Source: Streptomyces sp. HUAS ZL42
GTDB taxonomy: Bacteria; Actinomycetota; Actinomycetes; Streptomycetales; Streptomycetaceae
DNA length: 64,000 bases
NCBI RefSeq assembly: GCF_040782645.1
Contig: NZ_CP160403.1
Coordinates: 3,906,001 to 3,970,000, forward strand
Direction: 5' to 3'
The first letter of the stretch is position 1. Every line of letters begins with the position of its first letter. The translations under genes were made by a program, and so were the position numbers. Below, piece after piece: positions 41,801 to 49,300 of this stretch. The notes beneath the pieces are model-generated. The model was not told the origin of the DNA and made no database searches. It was given only the letters and a program-made list of their open reading frames with translations.

Positions 41801-42706
41801 GACCAGAGTCGGGGCCCGCTTGCGGTAAGCCGCCTGGATCACACCGGAGTTCCCGGCGGACGAGGACGGCGCCGACGCCGGCGTCACGGTGCCGTCGGCC
41901 GCGGGGTCGACCGTGGCGGTCAGGGACGTCGACGCCGTGTCGTTGGCCGTCTCGAGTTCCTCGTACGTCTGGCAGGCCTCGTCGTCAGGGTTGGTGAGGT
42001 AGCAGTCCGGAAACTGCACGAAACGCAGGCGGGAGGCCCAGTCGGCGCCGTAGAGGCTCTTGAACTTCGAGTAGTCCAGCCTGACGGAGATCGGCACCGC
42101 CCCGGTGGCGGGTGCCTCCACGACCACGACGGCGCCGTCCACGCCCTGGGCCGTCGAGGTGGTGCGCTCGGGGATGGTGACCTGCCAGGTACCGGTCGGA
42201 GCCGGCTGGTCGGCGGCTTGGCCGAGGCTCACGGGCAGGGCGCCGGCGGGGCTCATAGCGGCCTGTTCGACCCCTGCCGATCCGGCGGCCACGGCGGCGG
42301 TTCGGGCCGAGGACGTCTTCGTGGCCGAGGCTGTCGTCGTGGCCGAGGCTGTCGTCGTGGCCGAGGCTGTCGTCGTGACGGAGGCTGTCGTCGTGGTGGA
42401 GCCGAAGGCGACCGAGCCCGTCCCCGAGGGCGGGGTCGTCGCACCGGTCGGTGCCGTGAGCAGGTCCTTGGGAACCTCGGCCCGCAGCGATTCCAGGTGC
42501 CGGTTGAACACCTGGCCGGGAACCGGCGTCTCGCGCTCGAGTTCCTCCAGCTTCACCGTCTCGCGCCCGATCTCCTCCTTCACCGGATCGGGGGGCAGCG
42601 CGAGTGCCTGCGCAGGCAGCAGTCCGACCAGCAGCGCAGCGGCCGTGACCGGCACGGCGATGCGCGCTGCACGACGCCTGCGGGCATGCGGAAGTCGATC
42701 GAACAC
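35888..42706 (-). CDS. Secreted RHS/YD-repeat polymorphic toxin with PD-(D/E)XK nuclease-like C-terminus
   Basis: Very large exported protein, about 2272 residues. A signal peptide (ARIAVPVTAAALLVGLLPAQ, ending in ALA) is followed by a Thr/Ala-rich spacer built from six-residue repeats, an SpvB-like N-terminal region (SFEYNSQTVDGRTAVSSPQ), and then many YD repeats (YDALGRLVKGW, YDYDARGNRTRVSD, YTYDARGRVTSATD). The RHS core ends GAREYDQNSGRFLSADPIFE and NSPVSHSDPSG. The last 247 residues are the variable tip: GWADLVYWTDDTVYIWDVKN has the Asp and Asp-x-Lys spacing of PD-(D/E)XK nucleases. GTG 42706 with GGGGGGA upstream is preferred to GTG 42727. The downstream DUF1877 gene is its likely immunity. 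Confidence 0.9.
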   Translation of the reverse strand: MFDRLPHARRRRAARIAVPVTAAALLVGLLPAQALALPPDPVKEEIGRETVKLEELERETPVPGQVFNRHLESLRAEVPKDLLTAPTGATTPPSGTGSVAFGSTTTTASVTTTASATTTASATTTASATKTSSARTAAVAAGSAGVEQAAMSPAGALPVSLGQAADQPAPTGTWQVTIPERTTSTAQGVDGAVVVVEAPATGAVPISVRLDYSKFKSLYGADWASRLRFVQFPDCYLTNPDDEACQTYEELETANDTASTSLTATVDPAADGTVTPASAPSSSAGNSGVIQAAYRKRAPTLVAAAGSSTAVVGAVDSGNSGGGTFKATPLASDGKWEAGGSSGAFAWSYPLTMPAAPAGPAPQISFEYNSQTVDGRTAVSSPQASWIGEGWSYDPGHIERRYRSCQDDRKTLKAGTPNNTAKKDKTPDLCWVSYNAVMSLGGRTTELVRDAASGSDPEKDTEVYRPQQDDGTRIEHRVGGSNGDNNGEYWVVTTTDGTQHYFGLHGVGGGHADTDSVSTVPVFGNHPGEPCHAESFADSRCGAGKRQAWRWGLDKVVDVNGNTLIVNWTQETNYYAVRKKFKSPEQYDRYAYPVSIEYGMRPDSMTKPSATVDFGVKQRCLKSDTVCTKDNFAKTDDPGAYRPWWDTPGNLNCKSTSKLCPAFPSFWTQMRLDTVTTKAARAGQAGLNPVDKYTLRQSFPEDWYDTSPGLWLNSITRTGYAPGDTTGVLQSKDGISFAPYTVGSDSPLRARLKDRQLPNLVLTGTNDQRPGFTRPRIGTVSTEYGGDIEVQYKGGCATEPAEDKGKSNGTCYPVRWSPDGDEKTPAKAWFNKYVVDSVTEIDKVTSHGVPVVTKYAYSGAAWARSDDEFARPALRTYSDWRGYRQVKATTGAKSVSEQGDPQSQSFSLTRYFQGNGGEVKDSTGTYTLLADDAPQYAGMVAEAIDYRDSDGEVLKRTLNYPWSKQTASRARENEDGTTADPLLAHRAGIKRTDEIQTQDPGWRAVRTLTTVDDTYGLPTQVETAVVKPNGSGETLSDQSCTVTKYLHNTTAWLIGRVKEQRTTGTSCANYDNADPATQLREAAQYTYDNLAHGATPTKGMVTSVAETDGTGSAYSVVTATTYDSLGRVRTVTQPGAGTTETQYTPAEGGPVTGTKTIDALEHATTTTFDPGRGLPLTVTDPNGRVTRNEYDALGRLVKGWSASRSDGKSPDTVIDYQPAVATSSENRPTAVTVRNLEDDGSYSTEVTLYDGLRRIVQTQTEAHGPGRIVVDTTYNDHGLVDKKTGAYLAKGEPGTTLFAPRSQTLVPSWTKYRYDGMERVVRASIYHGGDYKYATYTTYSLGSTYVNPVGSTAPRTRTYYDALGRVTSIKHYSQDGSGSTTGRTTTYDYDARGNRTRVSDPAGNVWSYTYDARGRVTSATDPDTGTTDTWYDAADRPNRTKNARQQEIFTEYDLLGRMKNTRLGSATATPVKEYTYDQAPGGIGRLTSSKRHTDGGDYVNRVTGYDADYHVTGREVTIPANSLTTGLAGTYAYSYSYTPTGKQQSVTLPAVGGLAREKVVTRYTQDGLPESTSGLTWYTAEATYSPYGEVLRTVSGSQPYRVWTTNFVDPHTGRLQRTVADRETAGPHRITDSYYSYDTAGTITSNARKLSEAAGDTWDTQCFTYDVMGELVHAWTSKTTPDGNGTGCKAANGTTWGHRTDYAPSSGPVADAPDQSTDTSGPDTALASSLSAAAPDTSTVSTGATAYRQDFTFDWIGNRATLTEHDTADATKNVTYTYGYGKTVPASGTTPSYKAQPHTMTWINSSPSGKGSSYTYDATGNATVRDLSNTTQDLVWTAENKLDSITDDGSKTTYVYDADGNRLLENSPSGSTLYLGETELTTNSTGTITRASRAYAQSGAPTVVRTTSNGATTGHKLNALLADHLGTANTTVELSGTQPVTRRAFKPYGEVRGAKPAAWPNRRGYLGTGIDDAATGLTHLGAREYDQNSGRFLSADPIFEAADPLQMNGYAYSHNSPVSHSDPSGLLDLVKAEAEQAKRQKEARDRAVREHIKEKYTKAHDTVIMMYMAWLRLTQPRGGGKVTVDLQQTKGFRDSENYVRNVGKKKTGWADLVYWTDDTVYIWDVKNFGGPAEKGGDKEVKDYIKAFKAKLAGDEKTKNLKVKAGFKMMPLKGPNLFKPDEWVDAFPSAKSDGVIAYKTKSTKRDTDRKPPPPVRAPVNVEEPWYRKFANGAKDWWHENVGNHDWSKSPFDFGGSGSEAPLIPPLSGPLIAY
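42321..42392. repeat. 18-bp tandem repeat in the RHS gene (TTASAT units)
   Basis: Four copies of GTGGCCGAGGCTGTCGTC, the last with two changes, encode a Thr/Ala/Ser six-residue repeat in the spacer after the signal peptide. The unit is in frame, so copy-number change only alters spacer length. Confidence 0.9.
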
Positions 42707-43200
42707 GACGAGGTCCCCCCGGACCACTTGAGGCGGGACCGTAGACGGACCACGCGTGACGATTTATCAGACAGCGCAGATTCTGTGATCACTCTGTGAA
42801 GTAGCGCCATATATGCAAGGAGGATGTGATGATCGTCACGGCACGTAACGCCTTGCTACGCTGCGAAAGCACCCGAAGGCCGGATAAGGGTTTCCGCAGG
42901 ATTGACCGTCGCTTTGATTTCCATTGGGACAGAGATGGACTCGACGTAACAAACACACCGTCAACACCCGTGCGATTGACCCTATTTACTCACTTTGGAA
43001 GCCCAAGCTCCGCATGTCCGGCCACTCCAGGAAGCGCACGCCGTCCAGCACCCCGGAAGACCCGCCGGTCCTTCGTGCCCCACCGGCACCATCTCCACAG
43101 GGTGACGACAGTTCCCTCATAGGTCATCATCGGCTGGCCCGGCCGCGCCCTGTCCTGCGCCGGTTCCAAGGGTGAACGAGGGGGAAGGGGAACTCGCCCG
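42707..43200. other. A/T-richer divergent intergenic region between the RHS and DNRLRE genes
   Basis: Nearly 500 bp, clearly lower in GC than the flanks between about 42755 and 43010 (e.g. GCGCCATATATGCAAGG, CCTATTTACTCACTTTGG). It should hold the promoters of both large secreted-protein genes. AAGGAGG at 42818-42824 precedes an ATG at 42829 by 4 nt, but the resulting 97-residue frame has non-Streptomyces codon use and no protein-like features, so I do not call it a gene. Confidence 0.55.
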
Positions 43201-46200
43201 ATGACGCGCAACTGGGGCCGTGCGCCCGGCCGTCGGGCCGGGGCGGCGCTGCTGGCCGCCGCGATCGCCGCGACCGGGATCGTCTACGTCGGATTCGAGC
43301 TGGACGGGGACGGGCCGCACGACGCGGCCGGCCGGAGCCGGCGCGCGCAGCCGGTGGCCGAGTCCGCCGCGCTCTCGCAGGCCGCGCGGACCGGCAAGAA
43401 CGTCGAGGTCACCGCCGCGCGCACAGCCGCCTCGACCACCTGGGCCCGACCCGACGGCCTGATGATGAAGCAGCTGCACTCCTCCCCGATCCGGGCCAGG
43501 GTTGGCGGCGAATGGAAGAAGATCGATCCGAACCTGCGCCGCACCAAGGAAGGTTGGGAGCCGCGGGCCACGAATACCCGGATGGTCTTCTCCGCCGGGT
43601 CCGACGGGCGCGGCGAACAGCGCTCCTCCCGCTCGACCGTGCGCCGCGTCTCCCTGGTGAAGACCGCCGCCGCGGACACCGGAACCCCCCTGGCCACGCT
43701 GTACGTCGGCGGCGGCGACCATGCGATCCAGCTGACCTGGCCGGGTGCCGTACCGACTCCGATCGTCGACGGCAACCGGATCCTGTACCCGGAGATCTTC
43801 CCGGGCGGCGACCTGGTGCTGACGGCGGACGACGACGGCTTCGGCCAGGTCATCGTCGTCAAGAACCGGCAGGCCGCAGCCGACCCCCATGTCCAGCAGA
43901 TCGCCTACGGACTGCATTCGGCCGACCTCACCTTCCGCCTGGATCCACTGTCGGGCATGGTCAGCGCCCTGGATGCCTACGGCGACGAGGTCGCCGTCTC
44001 CCCCACCCCGCTGATGTGGGACAACAGCGGCGCTCCCGCCGTCACCGACGGCGCCGTGGGGGCGACCGCCCAGCCGGCCTCATCGGAGTCCCCGGACCCG
44101 ACGGACTCCCCGACCGAGCAGGTCTCGGACACCCCGAGTCCCTCCGAGGAGGCGGTCGAGTCCGACGAGCAGAGCAACACCGACGTCGAGGCGCTGCCGT
44201 CGGCCAGTGACGGCCCCGAGCCGACCGTCTCCGAGTCCCCGCTGCCGACCGCACCGGCGGAGCCGTCCCCCACCCCCTCGCAGACCGGCTCCTCCGCCAC
44301 CCTGAGCCTGCCCTCCCTGGACGGGCCGTCGCCCGACTCGCGCGGTGACCTGGTGGAGGCGGACCTGTCCGCGGGCCAGTGGACGCTCACGCCGGACCAG
44401 GACTTCCTGAACGACCCGGCCACGACGTACCCCGTCTTCATCGATCCCTCGGTGAAGAAGCACACCCAGAACTGGACCACCGCCTACAACCGGCACCCCA
44501 ACGCCACGTTCTACAACGGCAAGGGCTTCAACAAGGGCGGCACCCACGAGGCCCGCGTCGGCTTCGAGTCCGACACCTGGGGTACCTCACGGTCGTACTT
44601 CAACATCACCTTCGACAAGGACCTCAAGGGAACCAAGATCACCAGCGCCAAGCTGCGGATGCTGGAGACCTACTCCTGGTCGTGCCAGGACCGCTCGATG
44701 AGCGTGCACCTCACCGGCGAGATCGACTCCCACACCAACTGGAAGAACGCGCCCAGGCTGCACGACGGCAACAAGCTGGCCACCAAGAGCTTCGCCCACG
44801 GCTACAAGTCGGGCTGCCGCGACGCCTTCGAGACCTTCGACGTCAAGAAGGGCGCGCAGAAGACCGCCGACAAGGGCGAGGACATGATCACCTTCGGCCT
44901 GCGCGCCCGGGACGAGAACGCGCAGTACGCGTGGAAGAAGTTCCAGGCCAACGGCGACCACGCACCCGTGCTCGAACTCGTCTACAACCGCAAGCCGTCG
45001 ATCGTCTCCAACTCGCTCGACCTCGGCCCTGACGGCAAGTGCACCACGACCAAGCCGTACGTCCGGATGGGCTCCGGTGACCTGACCTTCACCGCCAAGG
45101 CCACCGACAAGGACAAGAACCTCGACTACTTCGACTTCGACCTGTGGCAGACCGGCCAGTGGGACACCACCGGTGACCTGCTGAAGTCGACCGGCAAGGT
45201 CTCCGCGGGCGGCGACACCGACACCGCGCTGCGCACCACGCCGAAGTTCTCCACCAGCGGCCTCAAGAGCGGCGCCACGTACTCCTGGCGGGTGCGGGCG
45301 GTCGACGACGCCGGCTCCACCTCCAGCTGGTATCCGAAGACGCCCTGCCGCTTCGTCCTCGACACGACCGCGCCCCGCCCGCCCAGGGTCAGCTCCACCG
45401 ACTTCCCGAACGCGGACGGCAGCGAGAACGGCTTCGGCAACGACGCCGAGGACGCGAACTGGTCCACCATCAAGTTCGGTACGGCCGGCTCCTTCACGGT
45501 GCGCGCCCTGAACACCGACGTGGTGCGCTACGAGTACGGCTTCAACTCGCCCACGTACACCGGCAGCCTCGGCCGCACCAGCGGAACGGCCACCTCCGTC
45601 AGCGCCACGATCAGCGGCGCCAAGCCGCCGACCGCGGGCCCCAACGTGCTCTACGTCCGTGCCGTCGACGGCGCCGGCAACGTCTCCGAGCCGACGAAGT
45701 ACTTCTTCTACGTCACCCCGCGCGACCAGGCCGACTCCCCCGGCGACTTCACCGGCGACAAGCTGCCGGACATGATGGTGGTGACCGAGGGCGGGAACCT
45801 CGCCCTCTACCCCTCGCAGGCCACGACCGACCTCACCAAGGGCTCCGGCGACCTGGACTACTCGATGCCCGGCGCCTACCGGGCCAACCCCGACAAGGAC
45901 CCCAACGGCGACGACCTGCCCCCGTTCGTCACCGCGCCCAACGGCCACTTCAAGGGCGCGCTGATCACCCACAACGGCGACGTCTACGGCGGCGACGGCC
46001 TCCAGGACCTGGTCGTCCGCGTCGAGGGCAGACTCTGGGTCTACCCCGGCGACGGCTACGGGGCCGTCAACATCGACCGCCGCCAGGAGATCCTGCTGCC
46101 GACGGGTGCCCCGAGTCCGTCCGTCCTCACCCAGATCGTCGCCGCGGGCGACATCACCGGTGACGGCCGCACCGACTTCCTCGCGACCGCGAAGAACACC

Positions 46201-46674
46201 GCCGGAACCGATGACGAGTTGTGGGCCTTCACCGGCTACCACGGCGCAACCGTCGACCAGGCGATCCGGCTGTCCGCGTCCGCCTGGAAGGACCGCGACC
46301 TGGTGACCGTCCTGGACGTCAGCGGCGACGGCGTCGCCGACATCGTCTACCGCACCGACGTGTCCGCACGGCTGTTGCTGCGCAAGGGCATCGCCGCGAG
46401 CTCCGGCGGAACCGACCTGAACTCCCTGGCCTCCGGCGCGAACTCCTCGGGCGGCGCGGACACGGAGTACGGCTCGGCCGGCTGGTCCAGCACCAGCATC
46501 CCGCTGCTGATGGGCACACCCGACGCCAACGGGGACGGCGTCCCCGACGTGTGGACCGTACGGTCCGACGGATCCGTACGGTTCTACGCAGGCGGCAAGA
46601 CGGTCCTGCCCGGCTCCGGCACAGAGATCGTGGCGCCGGCGAGCTACTGGCAGAAGCGCGTCGCCATCGGCTGA
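43201..46674 (+). CDS. Large secreted DNRLRE and FG-GAP repeat protein
   Basis: Exported protein of 1157 residues. A signal/anchor helix (AGAALLAAAIAATGIVYVGF) opens it. The next part (KNVEVTAARTAASTTWARPD, ending PLMWDNSGAP) has the pattern found at the start of actinobacterial wall-associated RHS partner proteins. A Ser/Pro/Glu/Thr-rich linker spans about 285-375. A DNRLRE domain follows (about 410-600: EARVGFESDTWGTSRSYFNI, AKLRMLETYSWSCQDRSMSV), then a fibronectin/Ig-like segment (GATYSWRVRAVDDAGSTSSW), then C-terminal FG-GAP/VCBS repeats with Asp-rich calcium-site loops (GDITGDGRTDFLATA, DVSGDGVADIVYR, DANGDGVPDVWTV). It is divergent from the RHS toxin; such proteins often accompany RHS genes in Streptomyces. 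Confidence 0.82.
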   Translation: MTRNWGRAPGRRAGAALLAAAIAATGIVYVGFELDGDGPHDAAGRSRRAQPVAESAALSQAARTGKNVEVTAARTAASTTWARPDGLMMKQLHSSPIRARVGGEWKKIDPNLRRTKEGWEPRATNTRMVFSAGSDGRGEQRSSRSTVRRVSLVKTAAADTGTPLATLYVGGGDHAIQLTWPGAVPTPIVDGNRILYPEIFPGGDLVLTADDDGFGQVIVVKNRQAAADPHVQQIAYGLHSADLTFRLDPLSGMVSALDAYGDEVAVSPTPLMWDNSGAPAVTDGAVGATAQPASSESPDPTDSPTEQVSDTPSPSEEAVESDEQSNTDVEALPSASDGPEPTVSESPLPTAPAEPSPTPSQTGSSATLSLPSLDGPSPDSRGDLVEADLSAGQWTLTPDQDFLNDPATTYPVFIDPSVKKHTQNWTTAYNRHPNATFYNGKGFNKGGTHEARVGFESDTWGTSRSYFNITFDKDLKGTKITSAKLRMLETYSWSCQDRSMSVHLTGEIDSHTNWKNAPRLHDGNKLATKSFAHGYKSGCRDAFETFDVKKGAQKTADKGEDMITFGLRARDENAQYAWKKFQANGDHAPVLELVYNRKPSIVSNSLDLGPDGKCTTTKPYVRMGSGDLTFTAKATDKDKNLDYFDFDLWQTGQWDTTGDLLKSTGKVSAGGDTDTALRTTPKFSTSGLKSGATYSWRVRAVDDAGSTSSWYPKTPCRFVLDTTAPRPPRVSSTDFPNADGSENGFGNDAEDANWSTIKFGTAGSFTVRALNTDVVRYEYGFNSPTYTGSLGRTSGTATSVSATISGAKPPTAGPNVLYVRAVDGAGNVSEPTKYFFYVTPRDQADSPGDFTGDKLPDMMVVTEGGNLALYPSQATTDLTKGSGDLDYSMPGAYRANPDKDPNGDDLPPFVTAPNGHFKGALITHNGDVYGGDGLQDLVVRVEGRLWVYPGDGYGAVNIDRRQEILLPTGAPSPSVLTQIVAAGDITGDGRTDFLATAKNTAGTDDELWAFTGYHGATVDQAIRLSASAWKDRDLVTVLDVSGDGVADIVYRTDVSARLLLRKGIAASSGGTDLNSLASGANSSGGADTEYGSAGWSSTSIPLLMGTPDANGDGVPDVWTVRSDGSVRFYAGGKTVLPGSGTEIVAPASYWQKRVAIG

Positions 46675-46707
46675 CGCGTAACCAGGTCCAGGTCAGGGAC
46701 TGTTCTC

Positions 46708-47311
46708 ATGCGAGCAGCTGTATACCCGGCTCCGGCTTGTCGACGTCACGGACACCCAGTTCCCCATGTCGACCGGGTTGCGGTTGGCGGCCTGCACCTT
46801 GATGCGGATCTCGGAGCAACGGAGTCTTCCCGCCTCCGCCGGAGGGCGGCACCCACGGTCTCGGCCGGGACATCGCCGGCGTCGTGGACGCGGTGGGCCC
46901 TGCCGTGGTGTGGGAGCCCGGGCAGCCGGTGATCGCCCTCAGCCGCGCCTTCACGGGATACCCGGCGGCGGGGACCTGGTCGGGGCCGTCCGCACGCTGT
47001 ATCCCGAGGGGGTGGACGCCGTTCTGGACACGGCCACGCTCGGGCAGGCCGTCATCGGGGCGATCGCGGGCAGCGGCACCTTCGTGACCACCCGGCCCGA
47101 CGCCCTGCCCGAGGCCGAGCGCGGCATCCGGGTACGGCTGACGCAGGTCGGCGCGGACGGCTCCGTGCTGACGACCCTGTCCGGCATGGCCGCCTCCGGA
47201 GAGCTGGCACTGCGCGTGGCCGAGACCTATCCGCTGGAGGAGGCCGCGAAGGCGCACACACGCCTGGCAGCCGGCGGGCTCCGCGGCCGCATCGTCCTCA
47301 CCATCGAATGA
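46708..47311 (+). pseudogene. Remnant of a zinc-type NADPH:quinone oxidoreductase/alcohol dehydrogenase
   Basis: Pieces of one medium-chain dehydrogenase lie in different frames. MRAAVYPAPA at 46708 looks like the normal start, GRDIAGVVDAVGPAVVWEPG with PVIALSRAFTGYP is the catalytic-domain part, and GVDAVLDTATLGQAVIGAIA to ETYPLEEAAKAHTRLAAGGL with GRIVLTIE is the C-terminal end. Total length is about 600 bp against about 930 for an intact gene; the nucleotide-binding centre is largely missing. It is therefore a frameshifted and internally deleted relic. Confidence 0.75.
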
Positions 47312-47446
47312 GAACGCGCATCCTCAGGCCCCGCAAGGGGCTGCCTGGTCGGCGCACGGGCGAGGTACAGGGGCGACTCCTACGCCTCCCGCTTGTCGTG
47401 AGCGGCCACTGACATCAACGGGGCCGCGAGCCACGCCTCTTCGGGC

Positions 47447-48073
47447 TCAGTGCGGGGAACGGCCCGGACGCCGGTTCACGGCCGTCAGGTCGATCTCGAT
47501 GTCGAAGGGGACGGAGACCTTGAGCCGGTCGTGGAAGATTCCGGTGAGACCGTAGGACTTCGTGGCCGGGTCGAGTTCGTAGACGTACACGACGGGGAGG
47601 CCCTTGTCGTCGTCCTGCTCAACCCGCCAGAAATGCGGCACACCGGCTGCCGCGTACTTGCGGGGCTTGATGTCGCGGTCGCGTTCTCGGGAGTCGGCGG
47701 AGACGACTTCGACGGCGAGGATGATGTCCTCGGGCTTGTACCAGGTCTGGTCAGGACCGGTCACCGCATCCGCCGGAAACACCACGAGGTCCGGCTCCGG
47801 GCGGTTCTTCTCGTCCAGCTTGATCGTCATCTCACGATCGACGTCCAGGTGGTCCGGCGCCTGTTCGAGGAGCGCGTTGTCCAGCAGACGCATCGTCCGG
47901 CTGTGGAACCGTGTCTGCGGACTCATGAAGACGAGACTCCCGTCGATCAACTCCGTGTGCGGCGGGAGGCCCGGAATCCGATCGAGGTCGTCCGCGGTCC
48001 AGCCCTCGGGGGGCGGGATCGGCCAGCGGTACGCCGGCTCGTCGTCGAGCCCGTTCCCGGATGCGGCGCTCAT
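47447..48073 (-). CDS. Uma2 family (DUF820) putative endonuclease
   Basis: Protein of 208 residues, the second Uma2 member in the window. Core blocks: PHTELIDGSLVFMSPQTRFH, PEPDLVVFPADA (PD), IILAVEVVSADS (Glu), DIKPRKYAAAGVPHFWRVEQ (Lys and the following strand). ATG 48073 has GGAG 5 nt upstream; ATG 48085 is possible. It sits among gene remnants at the right edge of the accessory island. The biological role of Uma2 proteins is not known. Confidence 0.85.
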   Translation of the reverse strand: MSAASGNGLDDEPAYRWPIPPPEGWTADDLDRIPGLPPHTELIDGSLVFMSPQTRFHSRTMRLLDNALLEQAPDHLDVDREMTIKLDEKNRPEPDLVVFPADAVTGPDQTWYKPEDIILAVEVVSADSRERDRDIKPRKYAAAGVPHFWRVEQDDDKGLPVVYVYELDPATKSYGLTGIFHDRLKVSVPFDIEIDLTAVNRRPGRSPH

Positions 48074-48215
48074 GACTGCTCCCATGCGACGGAGTCTCGC
48101 CTGTCGCCTCAGCGTACCCAGGGGGAATCGGGAGTCGCTTCATCGCAGCGAGTGATCACAGGAGAGCACGGCTGCGACTCGGGGCGCCTCGCGCGTTCCG
48201 GTCCGCCGGCGCACC

Positions 48216-48450
48216 GTCCTGTACGCCGGCGCCGGTTTCCGGGGCTCGACCATCGGGCCACCCTCGACGAGGTCACCGTCGTCGGCGACTTCCGGGCAGG
48301 TCTACCGGGGTCCTGCCGCCTGGATCGTGACGCTCTGGGCGCTTCGTGAGCACCGGCCGCTCGCCCATGCGCTGAGCACTCCGGCCGGGGCGAGGCTCGC
48401 CCGGGATGCCGTGCCGGCCGCCGCGAAGTGGCGCGGGGCGCAGTGGGACG
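48216..48450 (+). pseudogene. Remnant of a DCC-family thiol-disulfide oxidoreductase-like gene
   Basis: The segment VYRGPAAWIVTLWALREHRP with the following LAHALSTPAGARLAR and AAKWRGAQW matches the C-terminal half of DCC (DUF393) proteins. Upstream, VLYAGAGF occupies the place of the usual start VLYDxxCxxC but lacks the cysteines, and LDEVTVVGDF appears in another frame. No start or proper stop remains. The promoter of the next TetR gene lies just after it. Confidence 0.55.
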
Positions 48451-48561
48451 AGCGGGTCCACCAGCGGGCCGACGGGTGGTCGTACCACCCGGACGCGGGC
48501 TGGACCCACACCCACTGGGCTGTGACAGCGGCGCCTGCGGCACTCGTTAGGCTCATTGTTC

Positions 48562-49299
48562 GTGCCCCCGAAGAACGACAGCCCCGATCACGGCGCCGCG
48601 CCTTCCAAGTCCGAGCAGACCCGCGCCCTGATCCTGGAGACGGCGATGCGGCTGTTCCAGGAGCGGGGCTACGACAAGACGACCATGCGGACCATCGCCA
48701 AGGAGGCCGGGGTCTCCGTCGGCAACGCGTACTACTACTTCGCCGGCAAGGAACACCTGATCCAGGGCTTCTACGACCGTCTCGCCGCCGAGCACCGGGC
48801 GGCGGTCCGCGAGGTCCTGGACCGGGAGACCGATCTGGAGGCACGGCTCGCGGGAGTGCTGCGGGTGTGGCTGGACGTCGCCACGCCATACCACGAGTTC
48901 GCGGTGCAGTTCTTCAAGAACGCCGCCGACCCGGACAGCCCGCTCAGTCCTTTCTCCCAGGAGTCGGAGCACGCGCGCGTGGAGGCCATCGGCGTCCACC
49001 GGGAGGTGCTGGCGGGTACGAAGACCAAGGTGCCGGAGGAACTGCGGGACGTACTGCCGGAGTTGATGTGGCTGTCCCAGATGGGGCTCGTCCTGTACTG
49101 GATCTTCGACCGGACCGAGGGGCGCGAGCGCAGCTACCGGCTCGCCGAACGCGGTGCCCGGCTCACCGCGCGCGGCGTCTCCCTGGCCCGCTTCCGGGTG
49201 CTGCGCCCGCTCGTCCTCGAGGTGCACGAACTGTTCACGGACTTCCTGCCGGGGATGACGAACGCCCTGCCGGACCCCGCCAGGAAAGCCCGGAAGTAG
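48562..49299 (+). CDS. TetR/AcrR family transcriptional regulator
   Basis: Regulator of 245 residues. The helix-turn-helix spans QTRALILETAMRLFQERGYD, TTMRTIAKEAGVSVGNAYYY and FAGKEHLIQGFYDRL (about residues 19-65). The C-terminal ligand domain is Leu/Arg-rich and ends DFLPGMTNALPDPARKARK. GTG 48562 is used; a TTG two codons earlier is equally possible. It converges with the MMPL exporter gene, with one base between the two stop codons, so the exporter is a candidate target although the usual divergent arrangement is absent. Confidence 0.88.
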   Translation: MPPKNDSPDHGAAPSKSEQTRALILETAMRLFQERGYDKTTMRTIAKEAGVSVGNAYYYFAGKEHLIQGFYDRLAAEHRAAVREVLDRETDLEARLAGVLRVWLDVATPYHEFAVQFFKNAADPDSPLSPFSQESEHARVEAIGVHREVLAGTKTKVPEELRDVLPELMWLSQMGLVLYWIFDRTEGRERSYRLAERGARLTARGVSLARFRVLRPLVLEVHELFTDFLPGMTNALPDPARKARK

Positions 49300-49300
49300 C

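Noticed and set aside
42826..43122. 98-codon frame after AAGGAGG in the RHS/DNRLRE gap
   Set aside because: Good ribosome site, but basic, His/Arg/Ser-rich product with odd codon use and no recognisable fold. Kept only as a finding to check.
47315..47340. Imperfect hairpin after the oxidoreductase remnant as a terminator
   Set aside because: The stem (CAGGCCCC / GGGGCTGCCTG) has a bulge and the gene before it is not functional; support too weak.
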